This document shows, one piece after another, positions 23,163 through 24,433 of a DNA stretch of 24,433 bases. Position numbers and translations under genes: made by a program. Position 1 is the stretch's first letter; every line of letters starts with the position of its first letter. A model generated the notes under the pieces. It made no database searches, was not told the DNA's origin, and was given only the letters and a program-made list of their open reading frames with translations. This stretch comes from UBA1715 sp045600045 (GTDB lineage: Bacteria > Bacteroidota > Bacteroidia > Bacteroidales > UBA1715), in contig JAZRXD010000001.1 in assembly GCA_045600045.1 (NCBI GenBank), forward strand, positions 1 through 24,433, written 5' to 3'.

Positions 23163-24433
23163 TTATTTGTTGAGATTTTTTACGACTACTTTATACATTT
23201 TATTCTCAATCGTCACATTGTACATTCCTCTTACTTTCATTGGGATTTGTATTATTTCGTGTGGCAATATAAGTGGAATTTTGTAAACTTCACAAACTTG
23301 TCCTAACGCATCGTACACAGTTACTATATCGTCGGTGTGTGCGTTTTTTACACAAATAAATGGACCTTTGGAAAATACTTTTATGGGTTCAACCGGCGCT
23401 TCATCTATCAGAATAGAAAAATCTGTTTGAAATCCGTTGTGTTCCACGTCAATTTGATGTGTTCCTATCAGTGTGCTATCGACATCGGTAATAGCCAATT
23501 CTTCGAAAGGAATTTCTTCGTAGGAGCTGTCGCTGTATATTTCCCGAACGACTAGACCATTCCAGTCGTGGGACTCATATTCTTCATATTCAATTTTAAA
23601 AGGAGGTTGAAAAACATAAATGTAGGCAATAGGTTGTTTTTCGCCGCAGCGGCTGCAAACATGGTCAACGTAATCGTGTCCGAGTGCTGGTAAAACAATA
23701 GTTTTCGTGTCAAAGTAGTCGTTTCCTTCGAAAGTTGTAGTTGCGGTGTAAACGATTTGCCCATTGGTTAAACAAGTCGCTTTTGTTTCGTCTAACGTGA
23801 TAACAGCGTTAATATTTTCTACGTGCGTGTTATTATTTTGACAAATAAATTTGAGAGCAGCTGTTTTGTAATCCGACGACCAAATCCATTCGTCCTGTTG
23901 ATAATTATGGTCTGTAGCAGGAATAATGTCCTGTGCAATTAATACGACATTGCAAACCGAACAATGTTTACCTTCGGTCAAACCTGTTTCGGTACAAGTA
24001 GGAGCAATGTAGTTGTCAATAATTTCATTGTGTCCCGTTGCAGGAAGAGTAACTGTTTTTGAATCAACATATTGTTCTTCTTCGAAATACGCTTTTGCGG
24101 TATAAATGATTTGTCCGTCGGTTGTACAAGTTGGTTTTGTTTCATCAGATGTAATAACGGCATCAATATTTTCTACATGCTTGTTGTCGTTTTGACAAAT
24201 GAATTTTACAGATGCTGTTGAATAATCTGCAGTCCAAGTCCAGTTGTCCTGTTGGTAGTCGTGGTCGATAGCCGGAAGAACAACATCTTTTGTATCAACG
24301 TATTCGTCACCGTTGAATGTTGCCTTTGCGGTGTAGGTTATTTTCCCGTCGGTTGTACAAGTTGGTTTTGTTTCATCAGATGTAATAACGGCATCAATAT
24401 TTTCTACATGCTTGTTGTCGTTTTGACAAATGA
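23163..24433 (-). CDS. Repetitive Cys-containing secreted protein with Ig-like domain and T9SS-type tail (5' end outside window)
   Basis: The frame stays open from the stop at 23163 to the right edge, giving at least 423 C-terminal residues; the start is not in the window. From the edge inward: about two and a half repeats of a roughly 77-residue unit (FICQNDNKHVENI, ITSDETKPTCTTDGQI, TFNGDEYVDTK), a CxxC module (APTCTETGLTEGKHCSVC), a second short CxxC (CSRCGEKQP), a bacterial Ig-like domain of roughly 70 residues, and a final segment like a T9SS sorting domain (VTVYDALGQVCEVYKI, RGMYNVTIENKMYKVVV). It is therefore probably surface-exposed or secreted through T9SS, the system PorZ belongs to. 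Repeats of the Cys/His type are common in large surface proteins of gut anaerobes. No catalytic domain is visible in the part seen. Confidence 0.8.
   Translation of the reverse strand, partial: ICQNDNKHVENIDAVITSDETKPTCTTDGKITYTAKATFNGDEYVDTKDVVLPAIDHDYQQDNWTWTADYSTASVKFICQNDNKHVENIDAVITSDETKPTCTTDGQIIYTAKAYFEEEQYVDSKTVTLPATGHNEIIDNYIAPTCTETGLTEGKHCSVCNVVLIAQDIIPATDHNYQQDEWIWSSDYKTAALKFICQNNNTHVENINAVITLDETKATCLTNGQIVYTATTTFEGNDYFDTKTIVLPALGHDYVDHVCSRCGEKQPIAYIYVFQPPFKIEYEEYESHDWNGLVVREIYSDSSYEEIPFEELAITDVDSTLIGTHQIDVEHNGFQTDFSILIDEAPVEPIKVFSKGPFICVKNAHTDDIVTVYDALGQVCEVYKIPLILPHEIIQIPMKVRGMYNVTIENKMYKVVVKNLNK
24115..24433 (-). repeat. Direct repeat, 231-base period, in the surface-protein gene
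   Basis: Bases 24115-24202 and 24346-24433 are identical over 88 bases, at a distance of 231 bases (77 codons), so the frame is kept. The repeat continues beyond the window edge. A third, diverged copy lies 354 bases further towards the C-terminal end (around 23841), shifted by an inserted CxxC module of 41 codons. Such near-identical units point to recent duplication or homogenisation. Confidence 0.9.

Noticed and set aside
23979..23981. A start codon for the repeat protein at 23981
   Set aside because: The codon is TTG in the middle of a repeat module and the frame stays open to the window edge, so the gene begins outside.
23978..24166. A separate small - strand gene
   Set aside because: It is another frame of the repeat-protein gene; the main frame through this stretch encodes conserved repeat residues.
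24115..24433. CRISPR-like repeats at the right edge
   Set aside because: The repeats are long, in frame and coding, with a 231-base period and no short-repeat/spacer structure.

Overview
This window looks like chromosome from a member of the phylum Bacteroidota, most likely order Bacteroidales. The evidence is AT-rich DNA, several exact matches to the Bacteroidota -7 promoter element TAnnTTTG, a clear PorZ (a type IX secretion system, T9SS, component), a second secreted protein with a probable T9SS-type tail, and a GGGtGRT/IscU-like gene pair. The genus cannot be named from the sequence. I found no rRNA, tRNA, CRISPR array, transposase or integrase; apart from one tandem-repeat surface protein cut by the right edge, nothing looks mobile.

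Layout, left to right. (1) 1-2006, + strand: a 216-base leader with three copies of GTACA[A/T]G, then two linked genes, an IscU/NifU-like protein and a GGGtGRT-family protein, closed by a strong intrinsic terminator. (2) 2009-6465, + strand: two overlapping genes for LtaS-type membrane transferases of the sulfatase/alkaline phosphatase superfamily. (3) 6462-15366, - strand: a tight five-gene run read in the order porZ, MBOAT O-acyltransferase (AlgI-like), AlgX/AlgJ-like SGNH protein, acyltransferase-3 family protein and a third LtaS-type transferase. It converges on region 2 with overlapping stop codons. (4) 15442-18247, - strand: lysC-ahcY (aspartokinase and S-adenosylhomocysteine hydrolase) with a good promoter and a terminator. 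(5) 18346-23022, - strand: a secreted protein of unknown function, a membrane-anchored Bacteroidota protein (DUF7935-like) and mfd. (6) 23163 to the right edge, - strand: the C-terminal part of a repetitive Cys-containing surface protein.

The most interesting unit is regions 2 and 3 together: about 13 kb holding three paralogous LtaS-type headgroup transferases, two different O-acyl transfer systems and an SGNH acyl-transfer partner, with the PorZ gene at the head of the larger transcription unit. In Porphyromonas gingivalis PorZ handles anionic LPS for the T9SS sortase step. The sequence therefore suggests, without proving, that this locus decorates an envelope glycan (O-acetyl plus phosphoglycerol or phosphoethanolamine groups), possibly the one used to anchor T9SS cargo. 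Two of the three transferases and the acyltransferase also carry C-terminal, probably periplasmic, beta-rich extensions that may recognise a common glycan.

The remaining genes are housekeeping. lysC and ahcY belong to the aspartate/methionine/SAM economy, and mfd couples transcription to DNA repair.
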